From Gammaproteobacteria bacterium UBA1119 (GTDB lineage: Bacteria > Pseudomonadota > Gammaproteobacteria > Pseudomonadales > Azotimanducaceae): a DNA stretch of 64,000 nt. Positions 36,320 through 44,626 of the stretch are shown one piece after another. Made by a program: the position numbers and the translations under genes. The stretch covers positions 7,417 to 71,416 of the forward strand of contig DCBA01000003.1 in assembly GCA_002313255.1 (NCBI GenBank), written 5' to 3'. The notes beneath the pieces were generated by a model that had not been told where the DNA came from, made no database searches, and was given only the letters and a program-made list of their open reading frames with translations. Positions within the stretch are counted from its first letter, which is position 1, and every line of letters begins with the position of its first letter.

Positions 36320-37498
36320 GTGCGCCACGAAGTTCAGGTAGAAATCTTGCGCGAACTGATGGGTCAACTTGATGCCGGCGTTAATGCTGACGCAGGCGGC
36401 ATCCGCATGTGTCCGACAGATACCTACACAAGCCAGGACTTGTTAACGCGCGAATGGGATACCTTTTTCTTGGGTCATCCTCAGGTGATTGGCTTGAGTG
36501 GGGATCTACCGGAGTCCAATTCGTTTATTACGTCTGAAGACGTGGGTGTGCCCGTTCTGGGTACGCGGGATCCATCCGGGAAATTTCGAGCATTTCTGAA
36601 TTCTTGCCGACATCGAGGTTCTATGGTTGTGCACGAACGAAGGGGCTCGAGTGCCAAGTTTTCGTGTATGTTTCATGGTTGGACCTACGACTCTGCTGGT
36701 TCGCTAGTTGGCGTCCCGATGCGGGAGCATTTCGGTGAATTCGATTCATCGTGTCGCGGGCTCATTGAACTGCCGGCGATGGAAAAACACGGATTTTTGT
36801 GGGTTAGTATGAACCCGGACGTGTCCATTAACGCCGATAGTTTATTCGATGGGTTAGAAGACGATCTGACTCACTGGGGTTGGGATCAGTACGCGTTCAT
36901 TGGCGAACAAAGCTTCGATATGAGACTCAACTGGAAATTGGCGACCGATACTTTCGGTGAGACCTACCATTTCAAGCGGTTGCATCGGAACACTCTAGCG
37001 AACAGCTTTCATGGAGATGTGCTTTCGTATCGTTCGTACGAGCGTAATCACCGGATGGTGCTGTGCCTGAAATCCATCGATCAGTTACGCGGTCAAGCGG
37101 AAGCCAACTGGCACATCCATCAAGGTGGGTTCCCCGTTTATTTTCTATATCCAAACGTCGTGATTAACGTGAGCAATCGCCGCATTGTCGTGGTCCGGGT
37201 ATATCCTGACCCCAAAGATCCCGGCCGCTCGATCTCGCGGGTTGGCTATTACGGCGATCCAGAAACGATCTCCGACAACCCCGAGGTAGGTGAATCCTTT
37301 GGCGACGGATTTTCTGCCGTGGTTGAAAAGGAAGATTATGCTCTCGCCGTAACAGCTCAACGAGCTGCGGAGTCGGGAGTACAGGACTACGTCATATTTG
37401 GCCGCAACGAGCCGCCTTTGCATCACTATCACAATACGTTCCGTAAAGCGCTAGGTATGGACGAGCTGCCTTTATATACGGATGCGCCGACGTCATGA
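36320..37498 (+). CDS. Rieske non-haem iron oxygenase, alpha subunit
   Basis: An aromatic-ring-hydroxylating type oxygenase of 392 residues. The Rieske [2Fe-2S] ligands are in SCRHRGSMVV and CMFHGWTYD. The catalytic domain has NWKLATDTFGETYHFKRLH with two His ligands and EKEDYALA with the likely Asp ligand. The GTG at 36320 has an ideal GGAGA 8 bases upstream and is preferred to an ATG at 36287. No ferredoxin, reductase or beta subunit gene is nearby, so electron donors must be encoded elsewhere. The substrate could be an aromatic, a sterol or a quaternary amine. Confidence 0.86.
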   Translation: MRHEVQVEILRELMGQLDAGVNADAGGIRMCPTDTYTSQDLLTREWDTFFLGHPQVIGLSGDLPESNSFITSEDVGVPVLGTRDPSGKFRAFLNSCRHRGSMVVHERRGSSAKFSCMFHGWTYDSAGSLVGVPMREHFGEFDSSCRGLIELPAMEKHGFLWVSMNPDVSINADSLFDGLEDDLTHWGWDQYAFIGEQSFDMRLNWKLATDTFGETYHFKRLHRNTLANSFHGDVLSYRSYERNHRMVLCLKSIDQLRGQAEANWHIHQGGFPVYFLYPNVVINVSNRRIVVVRVYPDPKDPGRSISRVGYYGDPETISDNPEVGESFGDGFSAVVEKEDYALAVTAQRAAESGVQDYVIFGRNEPPLHHYHNTFRKALGMDELPLYTDAPTS

Positions 37499-38590
37499 CG
37501 TCGTTTGGCTGCTGGTTACGCGTAGTTTGATATTCTTCGACTTGCGGATGTCGATCGCAGTTTCGTAACGGACAGCGTCTTCGAGCGTGTAGACTCCAGT
37601 CGCCACATGAGGGTGCTGTTCACTGATGTGGTGAACGATGACGCGGTGACTGCCCTCCGTTGGACCGTGATGCGCATCGATCGAGAATGCGCCGTTCTCG
37701 GCCCGGCCGAATTTGACTCGCGCGGTGGGTGCGGATGGATCATTGGGTACGAAGGTTACCCATGCCATTCCGGGCACGGAACCGTCGATGGCGAGCGTTC
37801 CTCGCACCGCGACCCTTGGTTTCTCCGAGAGAAAACCGGATCGACGGAGCCAGCTCCGCATCGCGTTAAACCATTCACTCACCTCTGGGTCACCGATTGC
37901 GAGACCCACCCCGTGTTCACCGTAACCATAGATGTGAAGCTCGCATTGGGCGCCAGCATTCAGCATGGCCTCATAAAAGAGAACCGATTGTGCCGGTGAG
38001 ACAATCCGGTCCTCGTGGGTGTGTACCAAAAACGTTGGCGGCGTATTGGCGCTGACGTTTGTGTCGGCAGCCGTGTACTCGTCGGCTTTACGACCGCGTT
38101 TGATGCCATTGGTGACGGCATAAACTGGAACCAAGAAGTCAGGCCGACATGATTCACAATCGATGCTATCGGTGGCTTCCCGATCGCGTTCGTCAACATG
38201 GGTGCCGACCGAAACAGCGAGGTGCCCACCCGCCGAAAATCCAAGAATACCGATGCGTTTTATAGCCCACTTTTCAGCGTAGTGACGCACGAATCGGACT
38301 GCTCGCAGTCCGTCGAGTAGCGAAATGTCGGTTCCGTAACGTGTGCCTACGCGGTACCTGAGTACAAACGCAGTAATCCCGATCCGGTTCAATGCTCGGG
38401 CGACTTGCAAGCCTTCATGATCGGATGCAAGTATTCGGTAACCGCCGCCTGGACAAACGATGATGCCGCATCCGCTACCTGCTTCGGCCACGTGACAAGA
38501 TAGAGCTGGGGTATCGAGGACGGCCTCGCCGAGCGCGCCCGGCGCACCGTCGGGCCACAGAATCTCTTCTACCACCTCAGTATGTCCCAA
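37493..38590 (-). CDS. Alpha/beta hydrolase (BD-FAE/acetyl-esterase type) with C-terminal beta-sandwich domain
   Basis: Residues 1-245 are an alpha/beta-hydrolase with CPGGGYRILASDHEG (HGGG-like oxyanion loop), the elbow ILGFSAGGHLAVSVG, a late VHTHEDRIV acid and the GYGEHGVGL His. From about residue 255 there is an added segment, VRGTLAIDGSVPGMAWVTFVP to HRVIVHHIS, that looks like a transthyretin- or carboxypeptidase regulatory-like beta-sandwich. The start is a TTG. No signal peptide is visible. The fusion is unusual for a short esterase. Its 3' end overlaps that of the Rieske gene by 6 bases. It is followed by no partner downstream on its strand. Confidence 0.8.
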   Translation of the reverse strand: MGHTEVVEEILWPDGAPGALGEAVLDTPALSCHVAEAGSGCGIIVCPGGGYRILASDHEGLQVARALNRIGITAFVLRYRVGTRYGTDISLLDGLRAVRFVRHYAEKWAIKRIGILGFSAGGHLAVSVGTHVDERDREATDSIDCESCRPDFLVPVYAVTNGIKRGRKADEYTAADTNVSANTPPTFLVHTHEDRIVSPAQSVLFYEAMLNAGAQCELHIYGYGEHGVGLAIGDPEVSEWFNAMRSWLRRSGFLSEKPRVAVRGTLAIDGSVPGMAWVTFVPNDPSAPTARVKFGRAENGAFSIDAHHGPTEGSHRVIVHHISEQHPHVATGVYTLEDAVRYETAIDIRKSKNIKLRVTSSQTTS

Positions 38591-38605
38591 AGCGATATAT
38601 AGTGT

Positions 38606-40168
38606 TTATGCGGCTTCGTTAAACATGCCGTCTAGATGAGACTCAGGTAGGGGTTGGGTGCTTCGAGACACCAGGAAGGTTAAAGAAACTGAGACCGCTT
38701 CGCCCATTGCTGCGCATGAAAATGGATTCGGTCCCTCGCCGTGCAACCAAACGACCGCCCCGTGCAACCAACCACTACCAAACCACGACGGATCCAATAA
38801 TTGGGTGTGAAGGATAAGGAACGTGACGAAACCAGACGCGAGGCCGGTATAGGCGCCGGCCCGTGTCACGCCTCGCCATAACGCTCCCACCACCAGCGGT
38901 CCGGCGAACGCCGCCATCATCCCCCCGGTGCCGATCCAAACAATCAGCGCGATGTTGGTTTCCATAAGTGTCCAAGCCAATCCCATGGTGATGACAAGTA
39001 CGAAAACCGTAGTCACCCGACTTATTGTGAGGACTTGGTGATCAAGCCGGTCTTCGGACGGCGGTTTTCTGAGGCGTGGAGCGATTGATCGCCGATACAG
39101 ATCGTTTGCAACGATTTGAGATGAAGAGACCACGAGTCCGTCCGCAGTGGACATGATCGCCGCAAGAATCCCAACGCCAATGAGTGCCGCTAGCCAGGTA
39201 GGAAACAATTCGATGAAAACAAGCGGTAGCGCTTGATTGGGGTTGGCGCCTTCAAGAAGGAGCGCGTCGCCGAGGAGCCCTCTCGCGAGCAATCCGCCGA
39301 GTCCCATCATCCCGAGAGTCAATCCAAAAAGAAAAGCGAGCTTGATGAACTGACGTTGATCGCCTACACCTTTTAAGGCCCAGAGCTTGTTGCCAAGATG
39401 GGGAAGCAAGCCAAGCGGGATGTGGGCAAAAAGTACGGCGACGATTGACCACCACGAATGCGTAAGTGCTGATTCGGGGTTCAGTGGTTGTACTAGATTG
39501 CTGTTCTGTGTCTCCAAACGGTCAATCAAACCAGATAAACCCCCATCCACGCCGAAACCCGTGAGGACTAAAACGATCACGACAATAGCTAGGATAAGCA
39601 TCATGACACCTTGGACCCCATCGGTAAGAATGTCGGCATGGGCGCCACCGAGGACTACGTAAAAAAGGAGCACCGTGGTCGTGATCAGGAGTGCCCAGAA
39701 CGGTGAGAGTCCAAGAAAAATTTCGAACATCACGAGCCCTGAAACCAATTGACCCGCAAGGTAGAAAAATAAAACCAACGAAAAAATAGACACCATGATC
39801 CGGATACCCTCGGACTGGTAACGATCGCCCAAGAATTCGGGAATGGAACGGTTGCCGAACTTATTCCCGGTGGTCGCGATCAGGCGCATGGATATGAGAA
39901 CCCCGAAATAAACGCCAATGGGATACAGAAAATTTCCCCATTGAGAAGCGAACCCCCACTGGTATCCGAGACCCGGGCCGCCAAGAAAAGTTGCACCGCT
40001 AGCGGTTGTCGCCGCAAACGCGAATGCTAGAAAAATCGGCCCGTAAGAGCCGCGAGCAGTAGCAAAATCGTCGGCATGCTTAACTCGACGTTGCCCGATC
40101 ACGCCGATGGCTAACATGCCGCCGATGTATACCACCATGAATATCCAAGACCATGTCGCTAAATCCAT
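38606..40168 (-). CDS. Sodium:solute symporter (SSS family)
   Basis: A 520-residue inner membrane transporter with about 13 hydrophobic helices. ATTASGATFLGGPGLGYQWG near residue 55 and GILAAIMSTADGLVVSSSQIVANDLYRR near residue 340 are the family signatures. It couples sodium entry to uptake of a carboxylate, sugar, amino acid or similar solute. It lies 16 bases upstream of the fused hydrolase gene on the same strand, so uptake followed by hydrolysis of the same compound is plausible. Confidence 0.9.
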   Translation of the reverse strand: MDLATWSWIFMVVYIGGMLAIGVIGQRRVKHADDFATARGSYGPIFLAFAFAATTASGATFLGGPGLGYQWGFASQWGNFLYPIGVYFGVLISMRLIATTGNKFGNRSIPEFLGDRYQSEGIRIMVSIFSLVLFFYLAGQLVSGLVMFEIFLGLSPFWALLITTTVLLFYVVLGGAHADILTDGVQGVMMLILAIVVIVLVLTGFGVDGGLSGLIDRLETQNSNLVQPLNPESALTHSWWSIVAVLFAHIPLGLLPHLGNKLWALKGVGDQRQFIKLAFLFGLTLGMMGLGGLLARGLLGDALLLEGANPNQALPLVFIELFPTWLAALIGVGILAAIMSTADGLVVSSSQIVANDLYRRSIAPRLRKPPSEDRLDHQVLTISRVTTVFVLVITMGLAWTLMETNIALIVWIGTGGMMAAFAGPLVVGALWRGVTRAGAYTGLASGFVTFLILHTQLLDPSWFGSGWLHGAVVWLHGEGPNPFSCAAMGEAVSVSLTFLVSRSTQPLPESHLDGMFNEAA

Positions 40169-40212
40169 ATCATTTCCTTGGTATTAGGCTTGCCGGTGTT
40201 TCCGATATTTTT

Positions 40213-40845
40213 CTATGCCCACCTATCCCATCGCAACGTTTCGGCAACAGGTAATCGCGTCAAGGGACCGAACTTTCCGAGAGGGTAACCGACTGGGATG
40301 AGACAATATGCGGCCATGTTGTCTGGCAGGTTCAGCGTTTTTCTTACCGCGGCTGGGTTCGATAATCCTAAGGTAGTGGGAGCTGCTCCTAAACCCAAGG
40401 CGCGTGCCGCCAACAATAGATTTTGGACAGCCGGCCAAATTGACCCACCACCACCGCTGGGGGCGCCTTCGCCGATTGGTCCGTCAAACTCGTAACAAGC
40501 GACGATTAGGACTGGAATTTCATGCATGTGTTCCGCTTGCCAGAGCACGGCATTGAGCATTCGCGACCGCTTATCCGTGTCTTGATGCGGTAAAGCCGCG
40601 GGACGGCCGGATGCTGGGCCGATGTACGCTTCCACCGCAGATCGATTTAAATCAGCGAGGATTCTTCGCTGTTCTGGATCGCGCACCACAATCCATCGTG
40701 CGCCTTGTTGATTGGAACCCGTTGGGGCCTGGTTGGCGGCATCGATCAATTGAAGGATGTCTTCTTCGGGTACAGGGTCAGTTTTTAAACGCCGCATCGC
40801 ACGGCAGCTATACATAGTGTCAAAAAGCCCGGGTTGTTCACTCAC
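40213..40845 (-). CDS. Nitroreductase family flavoprotein
   Basis: A 210-residue FMN-dependent oxidoreductase. The start is the GTG at 40845 with a GAGGA site 8-9 bases upstream; longer readings enter a region without family similarity. SCRAMRRLKTDPVPEEDI is the N-terminal FMN-binding motif. APTGSNQQGARWIVVRD is the second binding stretch, and ARALGLGAAPTTLG the third. It likely reduces nitro groups, quinones or enones with NAD(P)H. It follows a dienoyl-CoA isomerase-like gene by 22 bases on the same strand. Confidence 0.86.
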   Translation of the reverse strand: MSEQPGLFDTMYSCRAMRRLKTDPVPEEDILQLIDAANQAPTGSNQQGARWIVVRDPEQRRILADLNRSAVEAYIGPASGRPAALPHQDTDKRSRMLNAVLWQAEHMHEIPVLIVACYEFDGPIGEGAPSGGGGSIWPAVQNLLLAARALGLGAAPTTLGLSNPAAVRKTLNLPDNMAAYCLIPVGYPLGKFGPLTRLPVAETLRWDRWA

Positions 40846-40867
40846 GGCATTGTCCTCAGAGTTTGTG

Positions 40868-41692
40868 TTAATCAAGCGGAGGGAGGTCCGCATATGAAGG
40901 TTCGTCGCCTTCGGATTTGGCACGAAAATATGCCTGCATTTCGGTTCCCTGCGATACGGCACCCATCCAAACCGATTGGTATGCCAGCGTTTCTTGAATA
41001 CTGTGTTCGCGACCGTAATTGAGCAGGTGCTTCGTGCTTGTTACGGCGAGCGGGGATTTGGATGCAATTTCTTTCGCAATTGACATGACCGACGTCAGCA
41101 TCTCGTCGTGGGTTGCGTAAACATTGTTGACAAGGCCGATTTCTTTCGCTTCCTCCGCAAATAGACGTCTCCCTGTGTACGCGAGTTCGCGCATCAGTCC
41201 ATCTGGGATGAGGTTGGGTAAGCGCTGCAATGTACCCACGTCCGCGGATAACCCAATATTGATCTCCTGAATGCAAAAAAAGGCGTCCGATGTGCAGTAA
41301 CGCATGTCACAGGTGGAAACCATGTCGACGCCGCCGCCGATGCATGCGCCTTGAATGGCGGCCAACACCGGCATTCGGGTCTTTTCGATGGTCGTGAACG
41401 CCTCCTGTAAACCCGCGAGGTTGCGACGGGCACGCTCGCCTCGTCGACCTGCGTCGAAGGATTGTTGGGGTGCGGGAGTAGTGAAAGCGGCCGTATCCAT
41501 GCCCGAGGAGAAGTGTTTGCCTTGCGCCGAAATCACCAACGCGCGGACGGTGCCACTCGAATCCATTTCCATTACCGCTGCCGGAAACTCGTTCCAAAAC
41601 GCGGGCGGCATTCGATTAAATTCGTCGGGTGCGGCGAGTTCGATGTGGCCAACGCCGTTGTTGATCGTGGTGTTCAATCGGGTGTAGTTCAT
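40868..41692 (-). CDS. Dienoyl-CoA isomerase-like crotonase (ECH1 type)
   Basis: A 274-residue crotonase-fold protein. The ATG at 41692 is preceded by GGAAGGA and gives MNYTRLNTTI; an upstream TTG at 41806 is less likely. KHFSSGMDTAAF and GACIGGGVDMVSTCDMRYC form the oxyanion hole. The three acids of delta3,5-delta2,4-dienoyl-CoA isomerases appear: Asp in GGGVDM, Glu in IQEINIG and Asp in LSADVGTLQRLP. It therefore probably shifts conjugated double bonds of polyunsaturated acyl-CoA. It precedes the nitroreductase gene. Confidence 0.86.
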   Translation of the reverse strand: MNYTRLNTTINNGVGHIELAAPDEFNRMPPAFWNEFPAAVMEMDSSGTVRALVISAQGKHFSSGMDTAAFTTPAPQQSFDAGRRGERARRNLAGLQEAFTTIEKTRMPVLAAIQGACIGGGVDMVSTCDMRYCTSDAFFCIQEINIGLSADVGTLQRLPNLIPDGLMRELAYTGRRLFAEEAKEIGLVNNVYATHDEMLTSVMSIAKEIASKSPLAVTSTKHLLNYGREHSIQETLAYQSVWMGAVSQGTEMQAYFRAKSEGDEPSYADLPPLD

Positions 41693-41974
41693 AACATCCT
41701 TCCATGCAATATCGATCAGAGGCATACGGTCCTGTCGGTCAGCGACACCGTAGACCATAGCGCCGTAGAGCGATTTATTTTGTGTGGCGGGCGGGAATTG
41801 ATTCAAACTCCCGTCTCCATGCTAGCCCGCTCCCGCCACAAACTATAGCAGGATGGTGTGATGGATTTGATCGGTTCGAGGATGTTGATTTGCCGAATAC
41901 GACCAACTAGTAACGCCGTTTCGGTTCTCGTGCTAAGTTTGACAGCCGGGCAGGAGCATTGAGGAAGGACGAAC

Positions 41975-42391
41975 GTGGCGTATAACAAACCCATCCCTCG
42001 TAAGGGTCAGCACAACCAGCCGTTTTGGGATGGCGCTAAGGAAGGCAAGCTGATGCTGCCGCGATGTACGTTGTGCGGGAAAGTGCACTGGTATCCGAGA
42101 CTGATATGTCCATCGTGCCACTCCACGGATTTGGAATGGATCGAGGGCAGTGGTGAGGGCCGGTTACACACGTTTGCCGTTCAGCACCGTGCATTTGGTG
42201 GTTGGGCGGAAGAAGTTCCCTACGTGACCGCATATATCGATCTTAATGAAGGCGATCGAATGATGACGGTCCTTCGTGGCGTGGATCCGAATAAGCCTGA
42301 GGACATCAAGATAGGGGCAAAGGTCAAGGTCGAATTCGACCAAGCTGATGACGATACACACATCCCATTTTGGCGGGTGGTGGAGGAGTAA
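41975..42391 (+). CDS. DUF35 zinc-ribbon/OB-fold acyl-CoA-associated protein
   Basis: A 138-residue DUF35 protein. The N-terminal helix has NQPFWDGAKEGKLML. A zinc ribbon follows with CTLCGKVHWYPRLICPSC (four Cys). The OB-fold has SGEGRLHTFAVQHRAF and VPYVTAYIDLNEGDRMM. Such proteins partner thiolase-like enzymes and can link them to MaoC hydratases. The start is a GTG with a GAGGAAGGA ribosome binding site. It is 2 bases from the thiolase-like gene, the typical pair order. Confidence 0.9.
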   Translation: MAYNKPIPRKGQHNQPFWDGAKEGKLMLPRCTLCGKVHWYPRLICPSCHSTDLEWIEGSGEGRLHTFAVQHRAFGGWAEEVPYVTAYIDLNEGDRMMTVLRGVDPNKPEDIKIGAKVKVEFDQADDDTHIPFWRVVEE

Positions 42392-42393
42392 CT

Positions 42394-43635
42394 ATGGCAG
42401 CAATAAACTTATCGATGGGCGCAGCCATCGTTGGAGCGGCGGAATCGAACGAAATCGGTTATCCCGAGGAACGGGGTGAAAAGGTTACTTCGTTGCAACA
42501 TCACATTCAGGCGATCAAGAACGTTTCTGAGTACACCGGTATACCGATATCGGATATCGAAGGCATTTTTTCTACTGGATGGTCGGTGGAGTTGGCAGAA
42601 CATCTAGGCATCCGTCCCCATTACATCGATACAACCTCGGTTGGCGGCTGTTCATTTGAGATACACGTACACCATGCGCTAGCAGCCATTGCGTCAGGAA
42701 TCATTGATGTTGCCGTCGTTAGTCATGGCGAAGCGGGTTGGTCGTATCGTGGTGCTGGGGGCGGTGGCGGTGGCCGTGGAGAGATGTCACCTGGCGCAGA
42801 AATGACCATGGCCTATGGAACCTTCGGTGCGCCATCGCAGTACGCGCACGCCATGGTTCGACACATGCATCAATATGGGTCAACGGTTGAGGACTTCGCT
42901 CACATCTCGGTCGTGACGCGAGAGTGGGCACAGAAGAATCCGCGCGCTCTGATGTTCACCGATGCTTCTCAAGCGGAGGTGAAATTAGGCGAGCGAACAC
43001 CCAACCCGTTCGGCGGCCCGATTACGGTACAAGATGTCTTAGATGCTCGAATCATTGCGTGGCCATTGACATTATTTCACTGCTGTTTGGTGACAGATCA
43101 TGGTGGCGCAGTCATCGTTGCGCGACCGGAGATTGCGCGGAGCCTCCGTACCAACCCCGTGTGGATCGCGGGCGCTGGTGAATCTATGGCACATCAGAAT
43201 ATGTTGGAGATGGATGACTTCACGGCGACCTCCGCGGCACGCTCGTCGGCGATCGCATACGAGATGGCGGGCCTTGGGCCTCAGGATATGGACATGGCGC
43301 TGATCTATGACTCGTTCACGGTCACCGCGGCAATCACCGCGGAGATGCTTGGTTTGGCGCCCAGGGGTCAAGGATGTCGTTTGTGGAAGGATGGAGATGC
43401 TGCGCCCGGCGGCCGGCTGCCGATCAACACCAACGGGGGTGGCTTGTCATTTAATCACTCGGGGATGTATGGGATGCAATTGCTGGTTGAGGCGTATCGA
43501 CAGTTGTCGGGGACGGCTGAAGACGGCATCAACGGAATTGAAGGAAAACAAACGGATTCGCACACGTGCGTCGTTAATGGCACCGGCGGAACGCTGTCGA
43601 CCACGGGGACGCTCGTACTGGTTTCCGATGATTGA
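42394..43635 (+). CDS. Thiolase-like protein (SCP2-thiolase/Ltp2-type)
   Basis: A 413-residue thiolase-fold protein. The ATG at 42394 has a perfect GGAGGAG upstream. SVGGCSFEIHVHHALAAIASG aligns with the nucleophile segment of thiolases and keeps a Cys at the position. NTNGGGLSFNHSGMYG corresponds to the His motif, and HTCVVNGTGG to the second Cys segment. Partners of DUF35 proteins are often retro-aldolases without thiolase chemistry; here both residue types look retained, so either activity is possible. It sits between the DUF35 and MaoC genes. Confidence 0.86.
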   Translation: MAAINLSMGAAIVGAAESNEIGYPEERGEKVTSLQHHIQAIKNVSEYTGIPISDIEGIFSTGWSVELAEHLGIRPHYIDTTSVGGCSFEIHVHHALAAIASGIIDVAVVSHGEAGWSYRGAGGGGGGRGEMSPGAEMTMAYGTFGAPSQYAHAMVRHMHQYGSTVEDFAHISVVTREWAQKNPRALMFTDASQAEVKLGERTPNPFGGPITVQDVLDARIIAWPLTLFHCCLVTDHGGAVIVARPEIARSLRTNPVWIAGAGESMAHQNMLEMDDFTATSAARSSAIAYEMAGLGPQDMDMALIYDSFTVTAAITAEMLGLAPRGQGCRLWKDGDAAPGGRLPINTNGGGLSFNHSGMYGMQLLVEAYRQLSGTAEDGINGIEGKQTDSHTCVVNGTGGTLSTTGTLVLVSDD

Positions 43636-43697
43636 GGAACGTTAGGTAAGCGATAGGGCGTGACCATCAACATATTGGATATATAGGAACGAGTTAC

Positions 43698-44570
43698 GTG
43701 GCAACCTATCAAGCAATTCAAGCTTTGCCCGATGGGAAACCAGGCCCCTGGGGTGAACCTGTCGCCATCCGATACGATCGACGGGACGTCTTGCTCTATG
43801 CAGTGGGCATTGGGACGCAGGATCTTCGTTTCGTTTATGAAGGTCACCCCCAATTTGCCGTGTTCCCAACCTTTGCGATTCGTTGGGGGGGTAGCGGTGC
43901 ACCCGTCGATACGACTCTAATTCCGTCGTCCCCTGGGCCTCTTAACATTGATGCAGAACGGTACCTTGAAATGCTCGCACCGCTCCCGATTTCGGGCGAA
44001 GTAACGGTTCGATCACGTCTCATTGGCGTGCACCCGCGTGGTAGGGGCAATGGTTTTTGTGAGTACGAAAGTTTGGTCACCGATGCGTCGGGGAACGACT
44101 GCGTGCGGATGGTTAACGGATCGTTTCGGCGTGGCGTCGAAAAACTCGGTGACATTGAGCCCTTTGAAGGCGCGGGCATGACGTTTTCGGAAAAACTCAG
44201 GACTCCTGATCGCCCGCCTGATTTTTCTTCCAATACCCTGATTTCCTCCAATCAGGCACACATCTATCGACTATCTGGCGATTACAATCCTCTCCATATC
44301 GATCCGGAGTCGGCAAGTTTTGGCGGGTTCGATGAGCCGATTCTGCATGGTCTGTGCACCTTCGGTCATTGCGCACACCTCCTACTTGAGGGCCTCTGTG
44401 GTGCCGACGCTTCTCGATTTCGCCGGATCAAGGTACGGTTTTCGGCGCCCGTTTTCCTCGGTGAGACCTTGCACATCGATGCGTGGGCGGATGGAGAGAG
44501 CCGGTTCCAATTCGAAGGACGTGTCGACGAGCGGACCGTCGTCTCTAACGCCTATTTCGAATTTGAATGA
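43698..44570 (+). CDS. MaoC-like 2-enoyl-CoA hydratase (double hotdog)
   Basis: A 290-residue protein of the hydratase 2 type. The N-terminal hotdog is degenerate. The C-terminal one has YRLSGDYNPLHIDPESA with the Asp/His dyad, then FDEPILHGLCTFGHCAHLL. It hydrates a 2-enoyl-CoA to the (R)-3-hydroxyacyl-CoA. The start is a GTG with a GGAACGAG site. The cluster DUF35, thiolase-like and MaoC matches the parts of the hydratase/retro-aldolase that removes short side chains in steroid breakdown. The stop overlaps an ATG at 44567. Confidence 0.87.
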   Translation: MATYQAIQALPDGKPGPWGEPVAIRYDRRDVLLYAVGIGTQDLRFVYEGHPQFAVFPTFAIRWGGSGAPVDTTLIPSSPGPLNIDAERYLEMLAPLPISGEVTVRSRLIGVHPRGRGNGFCEYESLVTDASGNDCVRMVNGSFRRGVEKLGDIEPFEGAGMTFSEKLRTPDRPPDFSSNTLISSNQAHIYRLSGDYNPLHIDPESASFGGFDEPILHGLCTFGHCAHLLLEGLCGADASRFRRIKVRFSAPVFLGETLHIDAWADGESRFQFEGRVDERTVVSNAYFEFE

Positions 44571-44626
44571 CCCAACTGTAACGCCGGCGGCAGGGCCGAC
44601 GGCGTGAAACGTCGCTGAGAACGGCG

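Noticed and set aside
41939-41944. Perfect TTGACA as a promoter for the DUF35 gene
   Set aside because: No -10 element is found at 15-19 bases; the region there is the ribosome binding site.
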